Part shown: positions 22,086 through 35,700 of the stretch, one piece after another
Layout: the number at the start of each line of letters is the position of its first letter
Numbering within the stretch: the stretch's first letter is position 1
Source: Amphibalanus amphitrite
Taxonomy: Eukaryota > Arthropoda > Thecostraca > Balanomorpha > Balanidae
Direction of reading: 5' to 3'
NCBI RefSeq assembly: GCF_019059575.1
Contig: NW_024882951.1
Location: 96,427-160,426, forward strand
DNA: 64,000 bases
Program-made: the position numbers and the translations under genes
Notes under the pieces: generated by a model
Told to the model about the DNA's origin: nothing
The model's input: only the letters and a program-made list of their open reading frames with translations
The model's database searches: none

Positions 22086-23010
22086 GTTTGTAGAATCGTG
22101 TTCTGGAATAAATTTTGCTAGCTATTCAATGATGCTAATTATTACAAGAATGAGAATGGTATCCGGTCGCAGACTTCATTTTCTTTTTGTCTTGATTTGG
22201 AGATTCATGGTGCTTTGTTGGCCAGACTTTGTATTTGCAGGTCTGGCAAGTAATTCTCTATGAGCGTTCGAATTCCGATAGGTAGGTATTTTGACCCGTG
22301 GGTATTGGGTTGGTCTGTGTCGATTTGGTTGGTAGATATCCATTTCGTTCGATTGCTTTTTTAAGGCCGGAACACAGCACACGCTTGCAAATCGCGTCGA
22401 ACTCGCGTCAAGCGCGGAAATCGCTTCGTTCGCTGTGTTTTCACTTGCAATTCAGCTCACAACTCGCGTCGAAAACGCGTCCCGCTTGGAAAACGCTTTG
22501 CGCTCCCAACTCGCGGCTGAAACGCGTTGATTATTGATTACACTTGACCTTTGCACGTGACATCTAAGCATATCCATGCGTCTGTTTCATGATAAAATTT
22601 TATGCGGCGTTCTTTCGATGAAATTTTTTTAGCTTTGGTATTTTAAATGACGTTCTCCTCGATCATTGATTAAAATCAGCACAGGTTAAATGTTACTTTC
22701 TTTTGTAGGAAATTCCTTAAAAACAGTTGATGCCATGCCACACAGGTAGTTCATCATGCCACATTGGAACTTAACGATAATTTTTTTTCAGTCAATTTTA
22801 GTATTTTAGTGAGTATTTGTTTGCCACGTATCATGGTCACAATCGGTTGTTCAGAAGTTTTTTTTTCAAACGAATACATCACCGCTCTTGCAAATCTAAA
22901 AACTGTTATCGTTCAATCTAATCTAGCAATTCATTCAATCTAATAATCCAACGATTATCACCCGTAAGTAAACTACATGTCTCTCCTTTTGCGTTATGCA
23001 AATCACAGGA

Positions 23011-23157
23011 CACTGGCGGATCCAGCTCAGAGTTTTGGGAGCGGCAAACCATAACAGTTAGCGTTTCTTTCCATGCACCGTCTATAGGCGTAATGTTAAA
23101 ATTTTGCCGTTTGGGAGGGGCAAATGCCCTATTTGCCCTCCCCTGGTTCCGCCACTG
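23011..23157. mobile_element. hAT-like MITE, 147 bp
   Basis: Inverted termini CASTGGCGGAWCCAG, and perfect 8-bp TSDs TCACAGGA at 23003-23010 and 23158-23165. No coding capacity. Confidence 0.85.
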
Positions 23158-23174
23158 TCACAGGATATACTTAA

Positions 23175-24078
23175 CCCTCGCCCGCGCATGCCATTTTCCC
23201 ATCCTAGAACGCACATGGGGGGGGGGGTGCCATCCTCCCGGCCATTTCGTTCCTGTTGGAGATAAAGCTTCGCGGTAGAGACCAAAAAGATTCTTTGGGA
23301 AGAGACAAATTCAATGCTACCCAGTTTTACCTTATCAGGTCAGTCATTGACCTTCCAAGTCAGGTCAAACTAAAAAATGTTGTTTTGGGTCACCGTTGGA
23401 TATCAAGTGCGCTGCTCATCATATAGGTACCGATGACGATGCCGTTTTGTGGTGCCAAGCCAGCTAAAACCTCTTTGTCACACTATCCGACCAGGTTTTT
23501 GCTGCTGAGGTCATTTCAGGTCAAGTTAGGTCAAGGCCAATGATATGTGCTTGCATGTCTGTGAGTGTATGTGTGTATACTGATGTGTGCACTGATTGTT
23601 TATGTGTCCATATTACATGAAATCATGAAATGAGAAGGTTTTACCCAAAATACAGTCAAAGAAACTTCACGAAAAGTAAATTCAGCTTGCCTAAATCGCA
23701 ATGATTTTAGATGACATAGGTTGACCTTGACCCTGACCTTGACATCTGTACATCGTCGAACAACATGTTCCATGATAGGTGGAAGGTAAGACTGGCAAAA
23801 AAGGCCGAAATCAAGGTGTCAAAAGCTGACAAGACCCATAGCCAACGCAAGATATTAGGTATTTGTCATTTGGGTCATGACATGACCTGAAGAACAAGGT
23901 CATATCTCCGAAACCAAAAACCACAGAAACTTAAAATTTTTCAGTGGACATCAAGAAAGGATAGAGGAGCAGCTATACGAAACCAGGCTTCTAGCTCTAA
24001 AAATGTTGAGTGCAGAGCAGAAAAACTACCTGGGGGGGGGATGGCAACCTCCTCCTCCCCCCCATGTGCGGGCGAGGG
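23175..24078. mobile_element. piggyBac-like non-autonomous element, 904 bp, AGGTCA-rich
   Basis: TTAA at 23171-23174 and 24079-24082; inverted termini CCCTCGCCCGCRCATG followed by G/C runs. The interior has many AGGTCA half-sites in both orientations (for example near 23340, 23510-23535 and 23725-23745). No transposase. It starts only 9 bases beyond the TSD of the preceding hAT-like MITE. Confidence 0.85.
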
Positions 24079-24866
24079 TTAACATGACATTGCAGTCTTG
24101 TTTAACCCGCGCCCCTGTTTAACCCGCGCCCCCGCTGTAGCTCGAAGTTGGCGACATACTTCTGCACTCTCTCAAGGCTGGCAGGTGTAGCATTCATTTT
24201 ACTTTCTTATACAGCAAGCTGAAAATGATAGAGCAACTACTTATGCTTGAATTTTGTCGTTCTACAAAGGTCTGCAAAGCGGCTAAATTGCCCCGCTAGC
24301 AGGGTTATTTGGCCGGTGGGGTAGAGCAATTTGGCCGGTGTTAATTTGAGGCCTGGATTTTATGTTACGGGCAAGTCAGCTTCAGCGCCATCAATAACAT
24401 GTGTCCTTTACGCATTTTTAGGCTGACTCGATGTCGGACTTATCTTCGAATGATTTTGACTCAGGTCTTATTTCAGTATTTTCCTGCACAACTGAAAATG
24501 CGCTTCCTTAGCATACACTGCTAAATCAAACATTTGCATTTTATTTGTGGTGAGAAAAACGTTAACTGTTTATTCTAGTAAGGGAATAATCGACTAATTT
24601 CAATTAAACAATTCTTAGCAATCAAAGGAACTACTCAGCTCAGTCTCAAATCCTCACATCTCATAGGCCTCCGATGTCTGCAAACGAGTTGTTAATAGTG
24701 TTTACTAGCTGGAGATGTGACTATCAGTTTGGTTTGAGCAGATCCCTAGCAACTTCGTCGTGCTGCTTTGAGCTGTGTCTTGATGAGCGCCTAGGAGACA
24801 GACTGTGCCGCAATGCCACCGCCAACGGCTATAAACCCAACCAGCTCGGTACGACGACCTTATCAT

Positions 24867-25012
24867 TACATAGGTGGCGGAACCGGGAACAGAGGGGGGG
24901 GCACCGGCCCCCCTTGATTTTGCCATTTTAACATAAGCCCTATGGGTGTTGCATGGAAAGAATGGGCAGTGCCCCCCCCCCCCCCTTAATTGAAGGTGTT
25001 TCGCCGCTACTG
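24867..25012. mobile_element. Possible degraded hAT-like MITE
   Basis: Flanks CTTATCAT (24859-24866) and CTTATCAA (25013-25020) match at 7 of 8 bases. Ends carry related GGTGGCGGAACC / AGTAGCGGCGAAAC blocks and inward G/C runs with GGGGGCAC. The termini are too diverged to be certain. Confidence 0.45.
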
Positions 25013-25814
25013 CTTATCAAGTCGGCCTTTCCAGCATAGCGATCCTGAGAGCACCGTCAAAGCTGTTCCACTATGTAGCACCGGCAAAATTACCCCGCAT
25101 TGCCATTCTGAAAAGTTTTGTCTACAAAGTCGTTGTGGTTTTACGGAAATAGATGAAATTACTCTTGAAAACGCTGAGCATCTAAGCAATGGGACCACAA
25201 TGTCAAAAATTGTCTACAGCCCGAAATTTACATGCCAGGCATATAATTTTTCGAACGGAAATAAAAGTTACCATTTTCTAATCAAATTTATGTTTTACTG
25301 ATTTTGAAGAAAATTACGAAGGGGAGGTTTTTGAAAAAAAAATCCACGGATTCCTCATTTTATGTTGACCGCAGTACAAGATACGTGTTAAGATTTCTTT
25401 AAACATCGAAACATAAAAACTAAACAATTTAATACATTTTACGTATAAAATTGTCAATCAAATGAATACCGATATGCTGAAAGCAGGAGACCACGCCGGT
25501 ATTTAGTTAAAATTGCCGTAAGCCAAGGTGCTTTATTTGGTTTCCATGGCTACTGACGCTATTACGCTTGCATTTCGCGAGCAGAGAAGCTGAAAAGTTG
25601 AAACAGATTCAACTTTTCAGCTTGCAACCCGCGCCGGACTGATTTTGCTTGCGTTTCGCTCGCGTTTCGCTCGCGTTTTCCGAGCGGGATCCGGCGTGAT
25701 TTCGCGGCGTAAAAGCGAGACGACCTGCGTGTTGGGAGCTGAAAATATACCATGTATTGCAATGGGAGAAGCGAGACGCGATTTGCGAGCTTAAAAGCTG
25801 TGTTCCGGCCTTTA

Positions 25815-26714
25815 CGGCCAAGCATTTTGTAAGAAAACAAAAAGATACATCGCATCGAGGTGCCCGTGTCGTATTATCATGCGTTCTACTTTAGAATGAT
25901 TCGAAAACTGGCGTGAAGTCTTTTGAGGGCCATCGATGAATTTCGCTAAAAATGACAATGTAATGGTTTGGAACATTTACATTTTTAAGGATACTGTTGC
26001 TAATCATGCAAAAATGAAGAGTGAATATTGGACAGAATTGAATGCTCTATCCAATGGTACCATATTCAATTGCCAAAGGTATCAGGTTATGCAGCAAACC
26101 CCGTGTGATTAATAAAGTGGCACAAAATTGACAAACACCATTTTCTCCTGTGATTTGCACCACCTTGATTTGGATCAATCAGCTTTTCACAATTTTTATA
26201 TGAGAGGCGGTACCTTTCTTTTGCAAATAGGCGTTGATTCAACTCGCTCCGTTTAACGGTCACCTAAAAATAAAATCAATTCCAAAATCCCTCAAAAACC
26301 GCAATTTTTCAAATGAAAGTGCCCTCTCCGGTGCACGTGGCGCGTGCTATCCTCTGCATTGCACACCATTCAATAGCCCGTTCAATTCTGTACACGATGC
26401 TGTTTTCCCCGTGCCGGTCGGACCCCTGGTCACCAAGATATTGCACCGGGACCGGAGCCGTGTCGGCCAAAATTAGCCGTTTTCGCCCGATTTCGCACGC
26501 CGATTTATACATGTAAAGTCTATGACGCGAATTTGCACTTTTTGAGCACGCGCCACGCGCTCCCTATCAATCCGATCGAGAAAAGACCCCTCAAAGGCAC
26601 GTCGCGCATCCTTGATCTATAAGTTGTGCAAATTTCACCGGGCTAGGTGCAACGGTCTGACCTGTAGTCCACGCAAAGCAGCACCAAGTCGGGACCTCGG
26701 TAACGGACAGACGC
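25815..26714. other. Foldback centre, no gene
   Basis: Between the Harbinger-like element and the right satellite arm. I see no coding signature and no repeat. Short ORFs on both strands overlap one another without domain features. Confidence 0.35.
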
Positions 26715-29700
26715 ACCCTCCTCAAATAGTAATATAGATGTAGGGAAAATAAAATCTTCAACGATATACCATTTTTGTTCTTCGAACTAATATCATTTGA
26801 TGCCCCGTAGAATACATTCTAGGAAGTGATTCTATATGAAGAACCAGGGTACTTTTCCCTTGTTTCTGAGCAGCAAACAATCGAACGGCATGCATCGTTC
26901 GTGGCGGGGCCCCACTCCCCTCGCGAAACTATATAACATCCTTTTGTTCCACAAATAGTGCGGTGAAGTGATAGCCGATTTATCCTTTTCAACAGTGCCA
27001 TACTGTGTAGAATTGAATGCTTCATTGCACAACCATCTAGAATCGACATTTCATTTTCCGCATCGATATGAAAACTTGGTGCGAACTCGAAGATTATTGT
27101 TGTCAGGCCAGCAATGCCGAATAGGTAACCTGGGAAATATTAACGAATAAGCAAATTGAAATCTGCGACGAGATGTTATTTTAATTCTTCGAATAATTAG
27201 TAGCATTGAATAACCCGTTAAATTTCGTACTAGACATGATTCTAGAGTCAATTTACTTTTGCATTGCTTGTTGGCGAAAGCAATAAATATGCACACAAGC
27301 ACGCCGCTCTGGACGCACCCATTGCATTAAAATGCAACGTCGGCTTGACACTCCTGTTCCACAAAAAGTGCGATGAAGTGATGGCGCATAATCCCTCAAA
27401 TTTTGTGTCATTCTATGTAGAATTGAACGCTGTATCGAATGCTTGTCTAAAATCGACATTTTATCGTGCACGCCAATAAAACTTGATAAAAGCTTAGGAA
27501 TGGCTAGCAGTGCTCATGGTCCTCCAAATAAAGACAAGTAGGAAACATGAAATCTGCGACGAGAATTCATTATCATTTTTCGAATAATCAGTATTATTGA
27601 ATAGCCCGTAAAATGAATTCCCGGTTGCGATTCTAGAACTAATGTACTATTCCCTTATTTATTGGTAACAAACAATCAATTAGCATGCATCGTTCCCGGC
27701 TGCGCCCTGCTCCCATCGCAAAAACATGCAAATTCCTTTTGTTCCACAAATAGTGCGGTGAAGTGATAGCCGATTTATCCTTTTTAACAGTGCCATATTG
27801 TGTAGAATTGAGCACTTTATCGAACAGCCATCTAGAATCGACATTTCATTGTGCATATTAATATGAAAACTTGGTGCGAACTCGAAGGTTATTGTTGCCA
27901 GGCCAGCAATGCCGAATAAGCCGGGAAACATTAACGAGTAAGGAAATTGAAATCTGCGACAAGATGTTATTTTAATTCTTCAAATAATTGGTAGTATTGA
28001 ATAGCCCGTTAGATTTGGTACCATATGTGATTCTAGATTGAATTTACTATTGCCTTGCTTGTTGGCAAAAGCAATAAATCTGCACACATTGCACGCCGCC
28101 CTGGACGCACCCATTGAATTAAAATGCAACGTCGGCTCGACACTCCTTCTGTTCCACAAAAAGTGCGATGAAGTGATGGGCGGATCATCCCTCGAATTTG
28201 GTGTAATTCTGTGTAGAATTGAACGCTGTATCTAATATTTGTATAGAATCGACATTTTTATCGTGCACGTCCATAAAAATTGATAAAAGCTTATGTATGG
28301 CCAAGCTCATGGTCCTCCAAATAAAGACAAATAGAAAAAATGAAATCTGCGACGAGTTATCATTCTCATTCCTTGAATAGCCGGTATCATTAAAAAGCCC
28401 GTAAAATGTATTCCCGGACACGATTATAGAACCAACGTATTATTCTTTGTTTATTGGCAACAAAACAAACAATCGATACCTAGCCTACATCGTTCGCAAC
28501 GGGGCCCCACTGCACTCGCTAAACGACATCCTTCTATTTCACAAATGGTGCGGCGAAGTGATAGCAGAGTCACCCTTTTCAGCAGTGCCATACTGTGTAG
28601 AATTGATTGCTTTATTAAACAACTATCTAGCATCCACACATTATTTTGCGCATCGATATGAAAACTTGGTGAGAACTTAAAGGTTATAGTTGTTGGGCGA
28701 GCAATGCCGAATAGGTAACCCGGGAAATATTAACAAGTAGGGAAATTGAAATCTGCGACGAGATGTTATTTTAATTCTTCGAATGATTAGTACCATTGAA
28801 TAGGCCGTTAAATTTAGTACCAAACATGATTCTAGATTGAATTTACTATTGCCTTGCTTGTTGGCAAAAGCAATAAATATTCACACATCGCACGCCGCCC
28901 TGAACGCACCCATTGCATTAAAATGCAACGTCGGCTCGACACTCCTTCTGTTCCACAAAAAGTGCGACGAAGTGATGGCGGATAATCCCTCAAATTTGAA
29001 GTCATTCTGTGTAGAATTGAACGCTGTATCTTATGCTTGTCTAGAATCGACATTTTATCGTGCACTTCCATAAGAAATTGATAGAAGCTGTATGCCAGAA
29101 TTGAAGAATGTATAGCCAGCAGTGCCCAATGGGCCTCTAAATAAAGACAAATAGGAACCATGAAATCTGCGACGAGATATCATGCTCATTCTTCGAATAA
29201 TCAGTATAATTGAATAGCCCGTAAAATGTGTTCCAGATGCGATTCTAGAACCAATGTACTATTCCCTCATTTATTGGCAACAAACAATCAATTAGCATGC
29301 ATCGTTCCCGTTGGCGCCCCGCTCCCATCGCAAATAAATGCAATATCCTTTTGTTGCACAAATATAGTGTGGAGAAGTGTTAGCCGATTTATCCTTTTTC
29401 AGTAGTGTCATGTTGTGTAGAATTGAGCACTTTATTGAACAGCCATCTAGAATCTACATTTCATTGTGCGCATCAATATGAAAACTTGGTGCGAACTCGA
29501 AGATTATTGTTGCCAGGTCGGCAATGCCGAATAGGTAACCTGGGAAATATTAACGAATAAGCAAATTGAAATCTGCGACGAGATGTTATTTAAATTTTTC
29601 GATTGATTAGTAGCATTGAATAGCCCGTTAAATTTAGTACCAAACATGATTCTAGATTGAATTTACTATTGCCTTGCTTGTTGGCAAAAGCAATAAATAT

Positions 29701-32700
29701 TCACACATCGCACGCCGCCCTGGACGCACCCACTGCATTAAAATGCAACGTCGGCTCGACACTCCTTCTATTCCACAAAAAGTGCGACGAAGTGATGGCG
29801 GATAATCCCTCGAATTTGGTGTCATTTTGTGTAGAATTGAACGCTGTAACGAATGCTTATCTAGAATCGACATTTTATCGTGAACGCCAATAAAAATTGA
29901 TAATAGCTTATGTATGGCCAGCAGTGCTCATGGTCCTGCAAATAAACACAAGTAGGAAAAATAAAATCTGCGACGAGTTATCATTCTCATTCCTCGAATA
30001 GCCGGTATCATTAAAAAGCCCGTAAAATGTATTCCCGGACACGATTATAGAACCAACGTATTATTCCTTTGTTTATTGGCAACAAACAATCGAGTAGCAT
30101 ACCTACATCGTTAACGTCGCGGGGCCCCACTCCTCTAGCGAAACGATGTAACATCGTTGTAATTCACAAATAGTGCGGTGAAGTGATAGCAGAATTATCC
30201 TTTTCAGCAGTGCCATATTGTGTAGAATTGATTGCTTTATTTAACAGCTAACTAGAATCTACGCATCATTTTGCTCATCGATATGAAAACTTGGTGCGAA
30301 CCTCGAAGGTTATGGTTGTCAGGCGAGCAATGCCGAATAGGTATAAGCCGAGAAATATTAACGAGAAAGGAAATTGAAATCTGCGACGAGATGTTATTCT
30401 AATTCTTCGAAAAATTAGCAGCATTGAATAGCCCGTTAAATTTAGTACCAAACATGATTCTAGATTGAATTCACCATTGCCTTGCTTGTTGGCAAAAGCA
30501 ATAAATATGTACATATCGCACGCCGCCCTGGACGCACCCACTGCATTAACCCGCGCGGGGCTGGGGTCTCCAGCCGAACGCGCGGGGCTGGGGGGGGGGT
30601 AAATTTTACCCCCCCTGTTATCTCCCGAACTAATGGTCCGATTTGGAAAATTCAAACGCCAATCGAAAGCTCTCATCACGAACTACTAAAAACATGTACT
30701 TAATTTAAAGTTTGAGGTCAAGGTCAAGGTCAGGTCAAGGGTACAAATTGCAAGTTTCTACAGTATCGGCCTTGCACCGTAGTTGCCGAAGAATGGAGTC
30801 ATGGACTGAGACTGATCGCCCAAAACGTGTTCTTAGGCTACCAAGACAATATTAGTTGCATACAATATCATTCCGAGGTCAAGGTCAAGGTCAGGTCAGG
30901 TCAGGTCAGGTCACCAAAAAACAAAATATAGAAAAGGGCATGTGCGACACATGTTTTATGGGTCATTTTACTCATAGAATTCAATAGGCACACTCAATAA
31001 GTGATATGGACAACCTCTGCATGAATTTCAGGTCGAGGTCAGGTCAAGGTCAGGTCAAGTGAGGTCAAATTTTGAAGTTGGTTGTTAAGGCCTAAAAAGG
31101 TGTCTATCTGATGCAGTTTTTCACGGCGAATCGAATGGTGCTATTTTTGTTTCCGTACGAGGTCTAGAACTTCCAAAAAGGTCATTTTTCAAAAAAAATT
31201 TGTGTCGTGACGTCATAAAATTTTGAATAACTCCCACATTTTTGAACCGATTCTTCTAAAATTTGGTATGTAGGTGCACATAGACCACATCTCTGACATA
31301 TATTCCGGTTTTTTCAATTGACTCAAAATTTTGGATTTTACAATGATTTTCCCAAAAAAAATCAGTTTTTTTGAAAAAATTTAGGCCAAAATCCAAACTT
31401 TTCAAAAAACCGATATAGCCATTTGATAGACAAAGTAAAATTACGTATAACCTTTTTTGTTACGTCTTGATTCCTTTAAAAATGAAGGTGTTAGCGGCGT
31501 TTGAACTTTTGCCGTTTTTTAGGCGAAAATGGCGAACATGACGTCACTAAAACGTCAATTTCTCAAAAACTTTCCGACGGATTTCGCTCAAATTTTCAGG
31601 GAAGGTGTCAAATTGATGTAAGAAAAGGTACTGAAAGTTTGGTGGCGCTGCGCGCCGCCGTTTTTGAGATATCGCAAAAATTCGCGAGGGGGGGGGGGTA
31701 AAGGGGGGGGGGTAAAATTTACCCCCCCCCCCAGCCCCGCGCGGGTTAAAATGCAACGTCGGCTCGACACTCCTTCTGTTCCACAAAAAGTGCGATGAAG
31801 TGATGGCGGATAATCCCTCGAATTTGGTGTCATTCTGTGGAGAATTGAACGCTGTATCGAATGCTTGTCTAGAATCGACATTTTATCGTGCACGCCAATA
31901 AAACTTGATAAAAGCTTATGTATGGCCAGCAGTGCTCATGGTCCTCCAAATAAAGACAAGTAGGAAAAATGAAATCTGCGACGAGTTATCATTCTCATTC
32001 CTCGAATAGCCGGTATCATTAAAAAGCCCGTAAAATGTATTCCCGGACACGATTATAGAACCAACGTATTATTCCTTTGTTTATTGGCAACAAACAATCG
32101 AGTAGCATACCTACATCGTTAACGTCGCGGGGCCCCACTCCTCTAGCGAAACGATGTAACATCGTTGTAATTCACAAATAGTGCGGTGAAGTGATAGCAG
32201 AATTATCCTTTTCAGCAGTGCCATATTGTGTAGAATTGATTGCTTTATTTAACAGCTAACTAGAATCTAGGCATCATTTTGCTCATCGATATGAAAACTT
32301 GGTGCGAACCTCGAAGGTTATGGTTGTCAGGCGAGCAATGCGGAATAGGTATAAGCCGAGAAATATTAACGAGAAAGGAAATTGAAATCTGCGACGAGAT
32401 GTTATTCTAATTCTTCGAAAAATTAGCAGCATTGAATAGCCCGTTAAATTAAGTACCAAACATGATTCTAGATTGAATTCACCATTGCCTTGCTTGTTGG
32501 CAAAAGCAATAAATATGTACATATCGCACGCCGCCCTGGACGCACCCACTGCATTAAAATGCAACGTCGGCTCGACACTCCTTCTGTTCCACAAAAAGTG
32601 CGATGAAGTGATGGCGGATAATCCCTCGAATTTGGTGTCATTCTGTGGAGAATTGAACGCTGTATCGAATGCTTGTCTAGAATCGACATTTTATCGTGCA

Positions 32701-35700
32701 CGCCAATAAAACTTGATAAAAGCTTATGTATGGCCAGCAGTGCTCATGGTCCTCCAAATAAAGACAAGTAGGAAAAATGAAATCTGCGACGAGTTATCAT
32801 TCTCATTCCTCGAAAACCCGGTATCAAAGCCCATAAAATGTATTCCCGGTCACGATTATAGAACTAACGTATTATTTCTTTGTTTATTGGCAACAAACAA
32901 TCGAGTAGCATACCTACATCGTTCGTCGTGGGGCCCCACTCCTCTCGCGAAACGATGTAACATCCTTCTATTTCACAAATAGTGCGGTGAAGTGATAGCA
33001 GAATTATCCTTTTCAGCAGTGCCATATTGTGCAGAATTGATTGCTTTATTAAACAGCTAACTAGAATCTACACATCATTTTGCTCATCGATATGAAAACT
33101 TGGTGCGAACCTCAAAGGTTATGGTTGTTGGGCGAGCAATGCCGAATAGGTAAGCCGGGAAATATTAACGAGAAAGGAAATTGAAATCTGTGACGAGATG
33201 TTATTCAAATTCTTCGAAAAATTAGCAGCATTGAATAGCCCGTTGAATTTAGAACCTAACATGATTCTAGATTGAATTCACCATTGCCTTGCTTGTTGGC
33301 AAAAGCAATAAATATGCACACGTCGCACGCCGCACTGAACGCACCCATTGCATTAAAATGCAACGTCGGCTCGACACTCCTTCTGTTCCACAAAAAGTGC
33401 GACGAAGTGATGGCGGATAATCCCTCGAATTTGGTGTCATTTTGTGTAGAATTGAACGCTGTAACGAATGCTTATCTAGAATCGACATTTTATCGTGAAC
33501 GCCAATAAAAATTGATAATAGCTTATGTATGGCCAGCAGTGCTCATGGTCCTGCAAATAAACACAAGTAGGAAAAATAAAATCTGCGACGAGTTATCATT
33601 CTCATTCCTCGAATAGCCGGTATCATTAAAAAGCCCGTAAAATGTATTCCCGGACACGATTATAGAACCAACGTATTATTCCTTTGTTTATTGGCAACAA
33701 ACAATCGAGTAGCATACCTACATCGTTAACGTCGCGGGGCCCCACTCCTCTAGCGAAACGATGTAACATCGTTCTAATTCACAAATAGTGCGGTGAAGTG
33801 ATAGCAGAATTATCCTTTCCAGCAGTGCCATATTGTGTAGAATTGATTGCTTTATTTAACAGCTAACTAGAATCTACACATCATTTTGCTCATCGATATG
33901 AAAACTTGGTGCGAACCTCGAAGGTTATGGTTGTCAGGCGAGCAATGCCGAATAGGTATAAGCCGAGAAATATTAACGAGAAAGGAAATTGAAATCTGCG
34001 ACGAGATGTTATTCTAATTCTTCGAAAAATTAGCAGCATTGAATAGCCCGTTAAATTTAGTACCAAACATGATTCTAGATTGAATTCACCATTGCCTTGC
34101 TTGTTGGCAAAAGCAATAAATATGTACATATCGCACGCCGCCCTGGACGCACCCACTGCATTAAAATGCAACGTCGGCTCGACACTCCTTCTGTTCCACA
34201 AAAAGTGCGATGAAGTGATGGCGGATAATCCCTCGAATTTGGTGTCATTCTGTAGAGAATTGAACGCTGTATCGAATGCTTGTCTAGAATCGACATTTTA
34301 TCGTGCACGCCAATAAAACTTGATAAAAGCTTATGTATGGCCAGCAGTGCTCATGGTCCTCCAAATAAAGACAAGTAGGAAAAATGAAATCTGCGACGAG
34401 TTATCATTCTCATTCCTCGAAAACCCGGTATCAAAGCCCATAAAATGTATTCCCGGTCACGATTATAGAACTAACGTATTATTTCTTTGTTTATTGGCAA
34501 CAAACAATCGAGTAGCATACCTACATCGTTCGTCGTGGGGCCCCACTCCTCTCGCGAAACGATGTAACATCCTTCTATTTCACAAATAGTACGGTGAAGT
34601 GATAGCAGAATTATCCTTTTCAGCAGTGCCATATTGCGCAGAATTGATTGCTTTATTAAACAGCTAACTAGAATCTACACATCATTTTGCTCATCGATAT
34701 GAAAACTTGGTGCGAACCTCAAAGGTTATGGTTGTTGGGCGAGCAATGCCGAATAGGTAAGCCGGGAAATATTAACGAGAAAGGAAATTGAAATCTGCGA
34801 CGAGATGTTATGCAAATTCTTCGAAAAATTAGCAGCATTGAATAGCCCATTGAATTTAGAACCTAACATGATTCTAGATTGAATTCACCATTGCCTTGCT
34901 TGTTGGCAAAAGCAATAAATATGCACACGTCGCACGCCGCACTGAACGCACCCATTGCATTAAAATGCAACGTCGGCTCGACACTCCTTCTGTTCCACAA
35001 AAAGTGCGAAGAAGTGATGGCGGATAATCCCTCGAAGTTGGTGTCATTCTGTGTAGAATTGAACGCTGTATCGAATGCTTGTCTAGAATCGACATTTTAT
35101 CGTGCACGCCAATAAAACTTGATGAAAGCTTATGTATGGCCAGCAGTGCTCCATGGGCCTCCAAGTAAAGACAAGTAGGAAAAATAAAGCCGGTATCATT
35201 AATAAGCCGGTAGAATGTGTTCCCGGACAAGATTTTGGAACCAACGTATTATTCTTTTGTTTATTGGCAACAATCAATTAGCATGCATCGTTCGCGGCGG
35301 CGCCCCGCTCCCATCGCAAATAGGTATGCAATATCCTTTTCTTCCACTAATAGTGCGGTGAAGTGAAGGGATTGCGCAGATTTATCCTTTTTCAATAGTG
35401 CCATATTGTGTAGAATTGAGCACTTTATTGGAAAGCCATCTAGAATCGACATTTCATTGTGCGCATCAACATGAAAACTTGACGCAAACTCGAAGGTTTA
35501 TGTTGTTAGACGAGCAATGCCGAATAAGTACCTACATACCTAACCTGGGAAATATTAACGAGTAAGCAAATTGAAATCTGCGACGTGCTGCTATTTTAAT
35601 TCTTCGAATAATTAGTAGCATTGAATAGCCCGTTAAATTTAGTACCAAACATGATTCTAGAATCAATTTACTATTGCCTTGCTTGTTGGCAAAAGCAATA

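Larger units (their letters stand above)
18334..22270 (-). repeat. Left inverted arm of the foldback-like element
   Basis: Diverged copies of the satellite unit in reverse orientation to those at 26.7-36 kb (for example CGTCGCAGATTTC, GGCATTGCTGGGCCTGA and the reversed TAGAATTGAACGCTGTATCGAAT block). It is interrupted by three transposons (19250-19532, 19726-19834, 20354-22085). The reading frames across it are repeat shadows. Confidence 0.72.
22364..25811. mobile_element. PIF/Harbinger-like non-autonomous element, ~3.4 kb with nested insertions
   Basis: Termini AGGCCGGAACACAGC (22364) and its exact complement (ending 25811) are flanked by TTA at 22361-22363 and 25812-25814. Both subterminal regions then read GC..GCAAATCGCG followed by clusters of CGCGTTT/GAGCGAAAC-type subrepeats, as expected for the two ends of one element. 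The centre is AT-rich, has no transposase ORF, and hosts three smaller transposons. Alternatively these could be two independent short elements. Confidence 0.6.

Noticed and set aside
24109..24135. TTAACCCGCGCCCC repeated twice as further piggyBac-like ends
   Set aside because: Only left-end-like motifs in direct orientation; no matching inverted right end nearby.
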